A DNA stretch of 64,000 bases from Hofstenia miamia (taxonomy: Eukaryota > Xenacoelomorpha > Acoela): the NCBI GenBank assembly GCA_004352715.1, contig SCFE01000119.1, positions 31,445 through 95,444 on the forward strand. Reading direction: 5' to 3'. The translations under genes were made by a program, and so were the position numbers. This document shows, one piece after another, positions 41,931-52,902 of this stretch (its first letter is position 1; each line of letters begins with the position of its first letter). Below the pieces are notes generated by a model. The model was not told the DNA's origin, made no database searches, and was given only the letters and a program-made list of their open reading frames with translations.

Positions 41931-43934
41931 CTATGTTGAATATTTTGTTTAATCCCATGCACTCTAAATTTGCTAATTTTATAACTAGTAGCTTAATGAA
42001 ACTATAAATTATACACATTAATTTTTGTTTTTTGTGTCATTTGGATGGTATTTACCAAAGAACATGAATTAAATTTTTTTGAGTCTGTAGAGTTTTAGTA
42101 AAAAAGGTTTTTGAAATGAGAAACACACCTGGTCCATTGTAACATTAAGAAATTGACTCTGCTGGTCCATTGTAATCAAAACTCCCAATTAGTATGGTAC
42201 AACTGACCATTATATGTATATATATATATAACAAATTCTCCAACATATGCACATGTAAATTCTAAAATTATTCATAGTTTGATTATGTGATGTGTGATTA
42301 ACCCATTCTATAACCACACCCACATTATTCATGAAATAACAACGGGTTATGACTCATCAATTAGCACATGTTTTTGCTATGTATTATATTACTTTCTATT
42401 TTCCTTGAAATTCTATCTTTGAAATACATTCATCTGTAGTTTTGAGTGTGAATAATACACTATTTACAAACATTTATGCATTTAAAAGGAAAATCATCTC
42501 TATCAATGGAAAAAATCATCATCAACTATGAATAACAAATGTGTCATCGTATTTATGTATTAAAGTTACAAAAGAAAGAAACCCCTGTAATGTATGCAGC
42601 CATGGAAAGCCATAAACTAAATAAAGTGAAAAAACATGCAAAAGTTGATAAAACATGTAACATACAGTTGGTTGTTTTATCAATCATGACGCCTTGTTTG
42701 AAATCTAGTGTGTTTTTTTAGTTGTGTGGAAATGCTTACAACTACATTTACTATATTAAAGAACTATTAATTTGTTGGATGACAAAATGTACATTATTAC
42801 AGTATGTCAATCAAATTAAAATTTGGATGTCCTCCTCATCATATCCAAAAGCATTCAACTGGAACAAACACAATTTTCATAACAGTAGCTTTACAGAAGG
42901 CAACCTTACAAATGAATAAATGATTACTTTTATCAAATCTCTTATTTTTTCATATAGAAAGGAAACAGTGTTTTGGGCTCACAAGTAATTTTGTATGGGT
43001 GAATTAATGCAGTACTATTATGGATACATCAGCTTATTTAAATAATGTTTGTTTCTCAAAATTCTTAGTTCTTTACACATTTACAAACATTTTACATGCT
43101 TAAAATGGTCAATTCAACATGGAAGCACAAGTAATTTTGGAAAGATGAATTAATTAATTACTATTATGGATACATCAGCTTACAATGTACTGAATAATCT
43201 GGATAGCAAGTTTGGGCGCCATAATTTCCCTTGTCAACTATGAAAATTAATAGTGGCACCTCTGTGTAAATTTGCTAGATGTGGTGAAGCTCTACACAAC
43301 AACTTAGTCTGCACAAAAACAGCTCATATACAATGCGTTTTGATTCATATATGTGTAATGCTTAAGCATGGCAAATATTTCTACCACTTTGTATTTGGAT
43401 ATTACCAGAAAACGAGTTTCATGTGTATCAATTATTTTCCTTGTTGCATGATTAAACATTGTTACAACAAACACATCTTAAGAACTTCATCATGTGGAGT
43501 CATTGTGTAATGTATGCTTTTGCATTTAGTACAATTTATACACAATTGCTAAAGAAATTGTTTTCTACCTCTTGCATATTTGCTTTGATCAATATTAACA
43601 TGCTTGGAAACACACTCTAATGCAAAAAAACACATCATTTGAAATATTTGGGTTTTGGATCTATGAATTATTGTCCTTGAAACATAATGTTGCATGTCTA
43701 AATATTGTTACAACAAATGCGCCTTAACTGAAAACTGCAATCAAAAATATAAGCTTGCCTAAATTCTAGAAATCAAAAATATAAACTTGGTCAAAAAATT
43801 AATTTGGTCAATTTAACTTTGTCAAAAATATTTCATCACTAGATGGCGTTCAATAGAATCAGTCCATTTCCACAAGGCAAATAGCCATAGGTAGGGTGTC
43901 CCAATGTAAGAGGGTCTCCCCATCCTTAACTACT

Positions 43935-46621
43935 GTGGTTACTGTTTAAAAATAATGTTACCAAAGCAGAGAAAAAAAAATGCACCCACTGCATTGTGAA
44001 GTAATGTTATTGCTAATAACCACCACAATATATACATTTTTGTCACAGTATTTGCACTTATAACAAGGGCAAGTCATGAGCAACAAACTCGATTTTTGTA
44101 TAATTCTAAGATTTTCAAAGAAGATATTTTTGACTGCTTTTTTCTAAAGTATTTGGTCAATGAATCCATTTTTATTAGAGTAGAGTACTTTTCATGCAAA
44201 TGCAAATGGCTGTGAAATGCTTGAAGCCATTGAATTGCTGTATTCTGTATTCAAATAAATTTTCATTTTGTTTCTCATATCACTATTTTTGTAATTGTTT
44301 TTTTAAACAAATGAATTATTTGCATTTTCAAATTTTGTCTTATATCTTTGTAACCAACAAATCAGATTCAGGTTGGGTTAGGTTGAAATGTTTCAGGCTT
44401 GAAAATGTCACCCCAATTACAATTATTATTCATGTAAATATATTTCAGTTTACAAAGCTATTTTCAGTATTTTCAGTAATATATTTTACAAAATTTTCTT
44501 TGTTTCCTATAGTTTACAACAAATTTTCAAAATTTATCTACAAATTTAATCTTCTTTAATATTCAAGCTTACTTTGAAGATTTTGTGAAATAATTTTTTT
44601 GTTACATGTTAAATTATTTCTGCATGCATTTATCACTTTCTTTATGTTGTTGTTAAATTGACAGTATTGCTGTAATCAATTGTGGCTCTCAAATATGAAT
44701 AAATGATGTTTCTATAAGCAGTTTGTCAGAATTATCTAAGTTGTTTTGCTACTTGAACTGGACAATTGTGGCTTTTAGGAGCATTGACTTGTTCAGTGGA
44801 AATGATGTCAGGCTCTTCTTCTTGCCTGTGTGCTACATGATCAATTATCTGTTTCTGTGTATTAGTGTGGATGTGTGGATGGGGCTTTTCTTGTTTAAAA
44901 TATTTCAGTGTACATTTAGGTAATATGCCTGTAGGGTGGACTGACAAGCTTCATTAAACAACCTAATTTTTTTATCTTGAATACAAAAGGAAACTTGCCA
45001 ATTAAATAATGATTATGTTTCATAGGGCTTCAAACATCTCAAAAGCTAATTCTTTTACTTGAATAGCACGATGTGAAACTATTTTTTTGCTTGCTTAAAT
45101 ATATATTTGGCGCAATTAGTGATTTGGTTACATAGATTTACTGTTAAGATTTGGAAATGCTGCTTTTTAATAGCAATACAGTGTTTACTATGATTTGCAA
45201 ATAGAACATATTTTGTAACATTGTATTTATTGATGTACTGAATAAATTTATTTGCAATTGATGGAATGCAAATTAGCTTATGAATCAATATTTTAGCAAC
45301 TCTTTTGTAAAGAAATGCTAGCTAACATTAAGATTCTTTATTTGCACAAATTCCATGTAAAAGTATTTGAAATTTATTTTCATAATGTAGAAAAACTAAT
45401 TTTTGGAATATAGTGTTTTTGTTGTGCTGAATATAATTAGAAATGTTTCCCTTTTCAGACATTTTGTGTATAATTTGTTTTGCATGTGCTTACATAAAAA
45501 TGATTGTGAAACCTATAAATACATATACAAAATGGTAGCATTACTTCTTTCTTTATTGCAAATTATGGCTATCTCTTGAAACCTGTATCCGGTTTTGATT
45601 ACTACCAACATCTATGTGCATAGAATTGGAATTCTTGCGCTGTGATTTCTAAATTATTCTTTAGCCATTGGCTTATTAACTCATATTTGACACTGCGTGA
45701 TTAATTCAATAGCTAATGCCGAAATGAGCGATATTTTTCTTTAGTAATTTGTTTACGTAAGACTCTCTGCTTAAATATATTTCAATGCTATTTATTGCTT
45801 CAGGTATTATTCTAGCAACTTCAGCAAGTAAAACTTCTAACTTAAGATAGGTATAATCAATTTGCCACTCAAAATACCTATAGGATTCAAAATTTCAATA
45901 TTTACTTGGCATATAAGGAAGCTTTATTTTCATTGATAAATTTTTGGAAGATGAGAAAGTTCTAACCGTAATAATCTATAATGTTATAAAGGGTGGTTAA
46001 CCACTCCGTTGCAAATACATCACCATTTTGTTTTTGTCATATTAGACAGCTCTCCAACTATTAAATGATTTACTTGAACCATGAGAGAAATCCCCTGAAT
46101 ATTATTCTGCTAATATCTACATCCTCCTTCCTGACACTAAACAAATCCAAGTGTAAGTGTCTGATGAAGGCAGTGGAGAAGACAATGTTGCTATTGTTAA
46201 TTTGTAAAGCATGGCTGAGACTGACATATATGTGTACTTCGAGGAATGATGAGGTAACAACTTCCTTGACAACAAGGGAAAGTTCAACATACTTATTCCA
46301 GACGTGATTTGTAAAATTACTGTAAAATCAATTCCAATTTATTTTACAAACCCAATGAGCCTCACCTACCAGATTGTTTTATTGAAATGGATTGCACTCT
46401 GTGATTCTTTTTAAAGAGCTATTTGACGGATGCATGGACTTGATTTTCAAATGTTATCAAAAGTGCTCAAATTCTAAAGGCATCCACAATTTTGAAATTC
46501 AAAAGAATACAGTCCAAGCCTCTGTTGGCGTGCATTTGCTAAACAACATAAAATGAATTTCCTTTGAGCAGTTCCTGAGAATTTTATATTTGAAAGATAA
46601 AGATTGCAAAGCTCAAAATAC
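43935..46621. other. Interval without a recognised gene
   Basis: Mostly AT-rich. Around 46255-46410 one frame is open for about 53 codons (GNNFLDNKGKFNILIPDVIC) and may be an old retroelement trace, but no family is recognised. The frame at 44194-44559 is low-complexity and unconvincing. Confidence 0.35.
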
Positions 46622-46644
46622 AACCCTAACCCTAACCCTAACCC
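46622..46644. repeat. Short interstitial telomere-like repeat
   Basis: Three and a half AACCCT units (the metazoan TTAGGG telomere sequence in reverse complement) in the middle of the window. Confidence 0.85.
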
Positions 46645-46926
46645 CATCCACCCAGTCTAATATTTATAAAAAAGAACTAAATTTTAATCATTATATTTCT
46701 TCAGGTACACAACAGTTGATCCTAATAACTTATTTATTTTTAAATTAAAAAATTTTAATTTGATGTATCTATACATTTACAAAATTCATTTACCACTGCA
46801 TACATTATTACATCTTAAAGTAAATTTTTGGAATAATTGTATAAATCAACATTAAAATGATTAAGAAAAATTATCAACAAATCACACAATTAACTTAATA
46901 CGATTTACAGCATTCTTTATTTCGAT

Positions 46927-47529
46927 CTAGTGATGAGGATCTAGAGATCTTGCTAGGATCACTTTAGTATTGCCTTGCATTAGCGCAATTGAGAGAGAAT
47001 GTAAAATTCTAAAGGGAGCAGTAGTCATATCTTTATTGAGAATTTTCCGCGATTCAGCAAGGAGGGCCAGCTTCCGAAAAGTCTTAATTGAGGTAGCTAA
47101 GAAGCCACTTAGTGTTTCTAAGGCCAAGGGCACAAATGTATAATCTTCAGATTCACAATTATTAAGGTGTTTTGAAAATTTGCGATCTTTAGCTACTTCT
47201 AGAGACCAGCCTGCATTGGATGCCGCATTTGAAATGGTTGAAATTTGCAGTGGTGAGATAACAGTCAAGACTAGTGCAGCTGGCTTACCTGCAGACCAAA
47301 CAGGAATGAAAGCATCTCCAGGTTTAGACCGAGTCCCATTAATTAGATCACGTTGCTCTTTGACAGGAGATAGGGAGGCAAAAGCTACCATTGAGTATAC
47401 AATATCGCAAAGACGATCATGCCGACCAATTCTGTCACCTTTGCTGCTGCAAGTAAGAGCATGGTCTCCATAAATATACAATGCCCCATTCTGACAAGAC
47501 ATTATGCTAAAATATGGGTTAAGGTTCAA
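46927..47529 (-). CDS. Retrotransposon ORF C-terminal fragment (Zn-knuckle and endonuclease-like)
   Basis: A 200-codon open frame. YGDHALTCSSKGDRIGRHDRL resembles the CxC..GDHAL.C...RHN.xRD zinc-knuckle region found at the C-terminus of some invertebrate non-LTR retrotransposon proteins. SKPGDAFIPVWSAGKPAALVLTV then resembles their RPxDV..ALDVTV block, plausibly a PD-(D/E)xK-type nuclease core with its acidic residues changed. HLNNCE and PLALETLSGF complete the pattern. The true start is missing: the frame runs back into the Tc1 element at 47539, so that insertion cut it. Family assignment is from memory of the motif. Confidence 0.5.
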   Translation of the reverse strand: MNLNPYFSIMSCQNGALYIYGDHALTCSSKGDRIGRHDRLCDIVYSMVAFASLSPVKEQRDLINGTRSKPGDAFIPVWSAGKPAALVLTVISPLQISTISNAASNAGWSLEVAKDRKFSKHLNNCESEDYTFVPLALETLSGFLATSIKTFRKLALLAESRKILNKDMTTAPFRILHSLSIALMQGNTKVILARSLDPHH

Positions 47530-47884
47530 AATCCAATACAGTAGCGTTCAAAAGTATTGGACCACCAATGAGTAAGCATAATAAATTCATTTTCTGCTTT
47601 GTAAATGAAATAAAGCAGACAGTGAACATGATGTTTGTTGCATCTGCTGGTGAAGTTAACCAATTCAATGATATTTAATTTCCAACATGGCATCGTATGC
47701 ATGATGCAGCTTATTAATTGTCAAAAGCCGAATTATGGGTGGTTCAAAAGAATTGAACCACCCAATTACAATAATGTATTGGTCCTATTAAAAAATAAAA
47801 CCAATTATCTCCATTTTCTTAACATTTTATTAGCAAGTAAAAGCTCTAAGATGCACATCAAATGCCTGGATATACCAGCAATTC

Positions 47885-48393
47885 AATTAAGCAATTGATT
47901 ATCCAACAACGTCAGGAAAGTCTCGATGTACGAGAGATTGCCCGTCAAGTTAACAAAATTCATTAGACTATGTTCAGAATTATCAAGCGATTTGAACAAG
48001 AGGGGTGTACTACAGTCAAACCAAAGTTCGGGAGATCTCAAAAAACTTTTAAAACAGATGTGCGATTCTTGTTCAACTGTCTAAGGCCAACCTGAAACAC
48101 AGTGCTGCACAAGTTAAATCAGTCTAGAGTGTTGGAAAATCGGTTTCGACTTCTACAGTTAAAAGAATTCTTCGACGCAATGGATTATCTGCCAGAATAG
48201 CTGCCCAAGAGCCACATCTAACAAAGAAACAGAAAATGAATCGATAAAAATTTCCGTAAAAGAATGAATTCTCTGCTATTGCAAGACTGGGTATTTAGAG
48301 AAAGGTTTGTTCGGCGCCCCAGGGTAAGCTTCAACAAAATCTCCCACAGAAAGTTTGTACTACAAACAATTTTGTCGAAGATAACATTATGAT
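47885..48393 (+). pseudogene. Tc1 transposase, N-terminal HTH part (broken)
   Basis: Frames carry QLIIQQRQESLDVREIARQV, MFRIIKRFEQEGCTTVKPKF and KKQKMN..KNFRKRMNSLLLQDW, matching the paired HTH DNA-binding domains and linker of Tc1 transposases. Multiple frameshifts are present. The catalytic domain continues beyond the nested insertion. Confidence 0.85.
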
Positions 48394-49629
48394 CTGTCAT
48401 GGAATCGGATCCAACATTTCAGAATCCGATCCAATCCGAATTTTTATAAGAATTTTAGTTTTCGATCCGAAACGGATTAGAACATAAATAAGTATTCTAA
48501 CAATAAATACGCATGGACGTAAATTTTAAGTGCGAATAAAAAATGTTAAGTGCTTCAACATTGTCTTGAGATCAAAAATGGAAATATACGATATACCAAG
48601 GGGAGAAAGGGTTGGGCTTGGACCGAGGTATTGGAAAAATGAGATGACTTACGCAATAATGCATGCAAATCAGCTCAAATGTAGTAAATCCTATATAACT
48701 TAGAAGAAATGTTTTGAAAAATCAAGAGTTAAATTTTGAAATAATACAATAGTATCAAATGCTCTTCTAGCACCTACAATCTAATACAATCAATTTTTGT
48801 CAAGTGAATAAAAAAATTCTAGAAATCTTTTTGTCAACGTTTATAAAGTTGGACTAAAATTTTTGGCCAATGTCCATCTATATTTCAAAATAGATTGCTT
48901 TTTTATCTGTAATTGGCCACCCACAGAAGCAAGTCCGTTTCTGTTTGGTGTGACTATGGTTATGAGTTAAAATTGATAATTGCTCTGCCAAAACTCCAAA
49001 AAATTTATCTCTTTGCTTATTTGTAAGCTTTTTAGTAATCGAATCCCAAAAATTATCATCACCTATAATCATAATATATTCATAGAGTTTAAATAGTCGT
49101 TTTTTATGGAATTGATCTTGGCATTGCAAGTTGCTTATAATGCATCTTACAGGAGAATTTTTGTTTGAAGAGCGTCCCAAATTATATTTATATCATTAAA
49201 TTTTGGCGGTGTTTGCAGCAACTAAGGTATTACACTTGCTTCTCTGTGTTCCTTCTGTTTTTCTATTTGCAAGTTTATATAAGGAAATGTTTTTGGTTGC
49301 TTTACAATTTTCTCTTTATGTGATGGCTATAATGAATCATTTTCAGATTTTTAATGTTCGTCACCAATTTTATAAGTTGTTGAAAAGAATAACGTGGAAC
49401 CTGTTGCATGAACAATGAAATTCAATTACAAAATTTCACTTAGATTGAGATTATAACAGACTTAAAATGGCATTCAATGTAAAAATGCATAATGTATAAA
49501 ATCTACAATATACACAATTATTAAAATATTTTGGATCCGAAACAGATCCGAAATTTTCTCAAAATGTAGATTCGATACGTATGCGATCTGATCCGAACCG
49601 ATAAGAGATCCGATCCAGTTCCATCTCTG
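48394..49629. mobile_element. GGATC-rich hAT-like element nested in Tc1
   Basis: The ends are CTGTCATGGAATCGGATCC (48394) and, reversed, CAGAGATGGAACTGGATCGG (49629). Clusters of ATCCGATCC-like subterminal repeats sit at both ends. TGAT directly abuts each end, but a clean 8-bp duplication is not visible. The end at 15170 belongs to the same family. It splits the Tc1 transposase. Confidence 0.7.
48878..49180 (-). CDS. Unidentified 100-codon frame inside the hAT-like element
   Basis: Basic, Lys/Gln-rich protein with FWDSITKKLTNKQRDKFFGV and a closing CFCGWPITDKKAIYF segment. It is the only sizeable frame within 48394-49629. I recognise no family, and it may be a passenger remnant or chance. 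Confidence 0.25.
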   Translation of the reverse strand: MGRSSNKNSPVRCIISNLQCQDQFHKKRLFKLYEYIMIIGDDNFWDSITKKLTNKQRDKFFGVLAEQLSILTHNHSHTKQKRTCFCGWPITDKKAIYFEI

Positions 49630-50041
49630 TGATTTCCATTTGAAAGGATGGGATGAGAAAAATTGTAAAGATTGATTGTCTAATTAAAAGTGAGAAATAC
49701 CAGAGAATTCTTGAAGAAAACCTACCATACCTGGGCGAGGACGACAATTTGCAACAAGATGGTGCCTCCTGCACACATCCTTCAATACAAAACGATTTCT
49801 TGAAAATCGCGCTCCTTGAAGAGTCACCAAGCCAAAGCCCGGATCTCAACTTGATTGAGACCATGTGGGCTCAAGTAAAGCAAAAACTCGACCGAGATTC
49901 TGCAAAGATCTTGAGTGAGATTTGGGAGAAAGTTCAAAAAACCTTTTACTCAATAGATTAGAAAATAGAAGAACTCTTTGCATCTATGCCACGCCGGTTA
50001 GAAATGGTGATAAAAGCACGTGACAATTCGACTAAGTACTA
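49630..50041 (+). pseudogene. Tc1 transposase, C-terminal catalytic part
   Basis: Frame 49653-49961 contains YQRILEENLPYL, LQQDGASCTHPS (second catalytic Asp) and QSPDLNLIETMWAQVKQKL (catalytic Glu). The spacing from this Asp to the Glu is 32 residues, slightly short of the DD34E norm. MPRRLEMVIKARD-like sequence follows in a shifted frame to about 50035. Confidence 0.88.
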
Positions 50042-50383
50042 ATAAACAATTTAGATGTTTCGTTATAATATATCTCCTACTGTGATAGCTGTAATGTGCA
50101 ATGCAATAACTTGTTTGAACTCCTTATTATTTTTTATCATGCTTAAGAACGCATTTTAATTGGATGGTTCAATTCTTTTGAACCACACAGAATTCGGCTT
50201 TTGACAATTAACATGCTACATCATGCATACGATGTCACGTGAGGAATTAAATGTCATTGAATTTGTTAACTTAACCACCAGTTGCAACAAACACCTTTTT
50301 CACTATCTGCTTTATTTCTTTTACAGCAAATGGATTAATTATGTCTACTCATTGGTGGTTCAATACTTTTGAAAGGTACTTTA

Positions 50384-51518
50384 TTGTAAAGCATTTTGGG
50401 GTTTTCTCTAACTTTGAAATACTGTATGGAGCTTCTGAAGTCTTTTCTATTTGCTTACAAGATTGCACTTCAATGTGAAGCTTTTAATCCTGCTACATTT
50501 ATTGTAAAATAACTAAAACTATTTGCTGCAGAAATTTTCAATTTTTTTGCGGTCATTTTAAGTTTTTAAAGGTCAACATTGGTTAACAAATTTTAATCAA
50601 TATCTAGGAAATCCTATGTAATGCTAATCATTTGAAAAGTCGAAGTTCAATTATTATTATGCTTTGTATACTGCTGGACACTGATTAATCCAACTGCTAA
50701 GAGCTCTAGCCTGTGCTAAAAGAACTTCATTGCCACCACCGTATTGATTGAAATGCCCACATCTAAAGTTTGCTTAAAAATTTAATTACTTTTCTCCAAT
50801 GAAATGGTTCTCAATTGCTAGAGGCACTAAAGTACTAATAATATAAAGTAATGTGAAAAATCTTGATCGCGAAATGAAGCAAAGCTCTTTGTTATGCAGG
50901 TATTTCAATTTTACAAAACACTTGTCTTAATTATTTTCCTTATCTATTGCCAGGAAATTTGAATTTCAAATTTATTAAGATGTTTTGCACTTAATGATGC
51001 AATATACAAATTTATTTCAAGTGACATCATTGTGCCAATGTTAGTGTTTTTTCTACAGGAAGGTGAAAAACGCTCTCATTACTTAGACAATTGGAAAATT
51101 TGAATTTTTTCATAAACTTAAAAAGTTTAGCGTTCTTTTATAAGGTTAAATCGTTTTTCCTCATTTACAAACAATTTTTTCCAAGTCTAATGGCAAATTT
51201 AAGAATCGTGAGGCAATCACATGTCTATTGGGGAAAATGCTTTAATGCAATTTTGAAAATGTCTATTTTAGCGTATTGCCGAAGCTGAAGTAGTTGAAAA
51301 GATTTACTATATTTCTTTGAAAATTTCGTATTTGTCAAAGAGATTTAAATTCTCTGTATACCTAACGTTCATATATTTAAAAGGTTGATCCTAAAAAATA
51401 TTTATTATTGAGATCTTCTTAAACCTAAAATGGTTTACACTTTCTCAATTTACCAAATTCAGCCTGAACCTGAAATTTGCTCTAAGTCTAAGGTAGGCAC
51501 ACCAAATTTTTTAGCTCG

Positions 51519-51553
<35 letters not shown>

Positions 51554-51734
51554 TTAAAATCTTTATCAAACAAATTTGGAAGGAAAAATGTTTACAATTA
51601 ACTACACTTAAGATGATATATATTTTGCATGCACTAAAAAATATTGATGTTATATTTTTTTGTTTGTTCATTAAATTTGATTACCAATATTTCTTGATAT
51701 ATAATGATTCTGCAATTAATGGATAATTATATTT
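50384..51734. other. Interval without a recognised gene, with (TA)n at 51522-51549
   Basis: The minus-strand retrotransposon frame cut by Tc1 should resume at 50384. It stays open for only about 14 codons before a stop. The rest is AT-rich and unassigned. Confidence 0.4.
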
Positions 51735-52335
51735 TAGTAATATTCAAAATTTTCGCTCTTAATTCTATGTTGATGTTGGTGAATTTCTGAGTTTAAGTGT
51801 CCTGATAGATGTTCATGAGTTCTTGTAGCAAAATGTCTTCGTGTCTCTCCGATGTAAAATTGTTGACAATTTCACAAGTATATTTGTAAACAATTGAAGA
51901 AGACAGCAACTTGGCTACAGGATCTTTGTTTTTTTTAAATATTTTGAGTTTGTAATGATGTTGAAATTGGTGTTATTCTCGATTTATTTATTTTTAAAGT
52001 AACTTCTTTATTCTTGATAGGAACATTTTAACACTGTCATTGATGAATTGAAGTTTCCAATATTCTTGCTTTAAATCTGCTTATTCATTTGGTTTAGCTT
52101 TGTTATTATCTATGTTTTTAATAAAATTACCTCATCTACATGTCTTTTAATTAATCTGTGAGGATATCTATTATTTTCTAAAACCGTAAAAAAGTGGTTA
52201 ATTGCTTCAATAAAATTGTTATAATTTGAAGACATATACATATAATCAAAATTTTTATCAAAATTTTGAGCTAAATAATACAATACAGAACTAATAGGAA
52301 AACCTGTAGTTCCAAAAAGATACGCAAACACAATT
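51735..52335 (-). pseudogene. Penelope-like element, RT end and GIY-YIG endonuclease
   Basis: On the minus strand it begins with a 73-codon RT/thumb C-terminal block (ending ENNRYPHRLIKRHVDEV, 52331-52110). The usual linker (KLQFINDSVKMFLSRIKKLL) and DPVAKLLSSSIVYKYTCE come next. After a frameshift the GIY-YIG core follows as QQFYIGETRRHFATRTHEHL, then SGHLNSEIH (about 51865-51780). The order and motifs are those of Penelope elements carrying GIY-YIG. It is truncated and frameshifted. Confidence 0.85.
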
Positions 52336-52864
52336 ATAAATTGTAAGATGATGAAAACCTATTAGCAATTTCAGGTAAGTTTTAAAAAGTTTATCGAGAA
52401 GGAAAAGCTTCAAGAATTTTACATATTAATGGAATGAGACTTTAACATTGGCATCCGAATAGCTATCTAAATGAATATAATATTATTGCACTGTTTGTAT
52501 GTTATAATGTTTTTTAGTAGAACAAATTTATGCAGCAAAATTAATCTTTCTCATGAAAAAGAAAAAAATTTTAAAAAACTATTAATTAATATTTATCCGT
52601 TCGCGCAAAATTATTTCTTAATTAGTGGTACGTTTGAAGTCTAACAGCAAATTTGATACGTAAGGATATCATTAGGATTTCATCGAAATCGATTATTTGA
52701 TTGAAAGGAATCACAATTTGTACTTTATTACAGAAATAATAATTTCTAAAAAAATTGTCCTGACAAACATATTTTCCTAAATATTTTTGTGTTATGCCTA
52801 GAGCTTAAGAAATCATATACTGCATTAATGCAAGCTGCTAAAGAATTGAAAAATTATGCTCAGA

Positions 52865-52902
<38 letters not shown>

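Larger units (their letters stand above)
33391..43934. mobile_element. 10.5-kb structure bounded by ~1.75-kb inverted repeats
   Basis: The arms 33391-35165 and 42225-43934 are inverted copies, diverged by point changes and small indels. The outer ends read AGTAGTTAAGGACGGGGAGA and, reversed, AGTAGTTAAGGATGGGGAGA. Flanking hexamers GAGGTT and GTGGTT match at 5 of 6 positions. The similarity continues past (TA)n into 35357-35480 and 42100-42225. AG-starting long repeats and a 6-bp duplication are Maverick/Polinton features. However, I find no polymerase, integrase, protease, ATPase or capsid frame, and the length is short, so a non-autonomous derivative or another foldback element is equally possible. 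The interior contains N runs and nested repeats. Confidence 0.6.
47539..50381 (+). mobile_element. Tc1-type transposon with ~230-bp inverted repeats, interrupted
   Basis: Flanked by TA (47537-47538 and 50382-50383). The ends CAGTAGCGTTCAAAAGTATTG and, reversed, AAGTACCTTTCAAAAGTATTG are outer parts of inverted repeats extending about 230 bp. Inner blocks include CAAAAGCCGAATT and GTGGTTCAAAAGAATTGAAC. Without the nested element (48394-49629) the length is about 1.6 kb, normal for Tc1. It is inserted into the retrotransposon frame on its left. Confidence 0.9.

Noticed and set aside
34405-42919. Similar frames in both arms (34405-34707 minus, 42539-42919 plus)
   Set aside because: Their resemblance follows from the inverted repeat. 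The right copy has a stop and no domain is recognisable.
44194-44559. 121-codon Phe/Ile/Asn-rich frame
   Set aside because: The composition is that of translated AT-rich DNA; no domain, splice context or poly(A) support.
47180-47473. 97-codon plus-strand frame
   Set aside because: It is the antisense shadow of the retrotransposon frame on the minus strand.
49203-49418. Hydrophobic 71-codon frame inside the nested hAT-like element
   Set aside because: T-rich DNA translated; no support as a gene.
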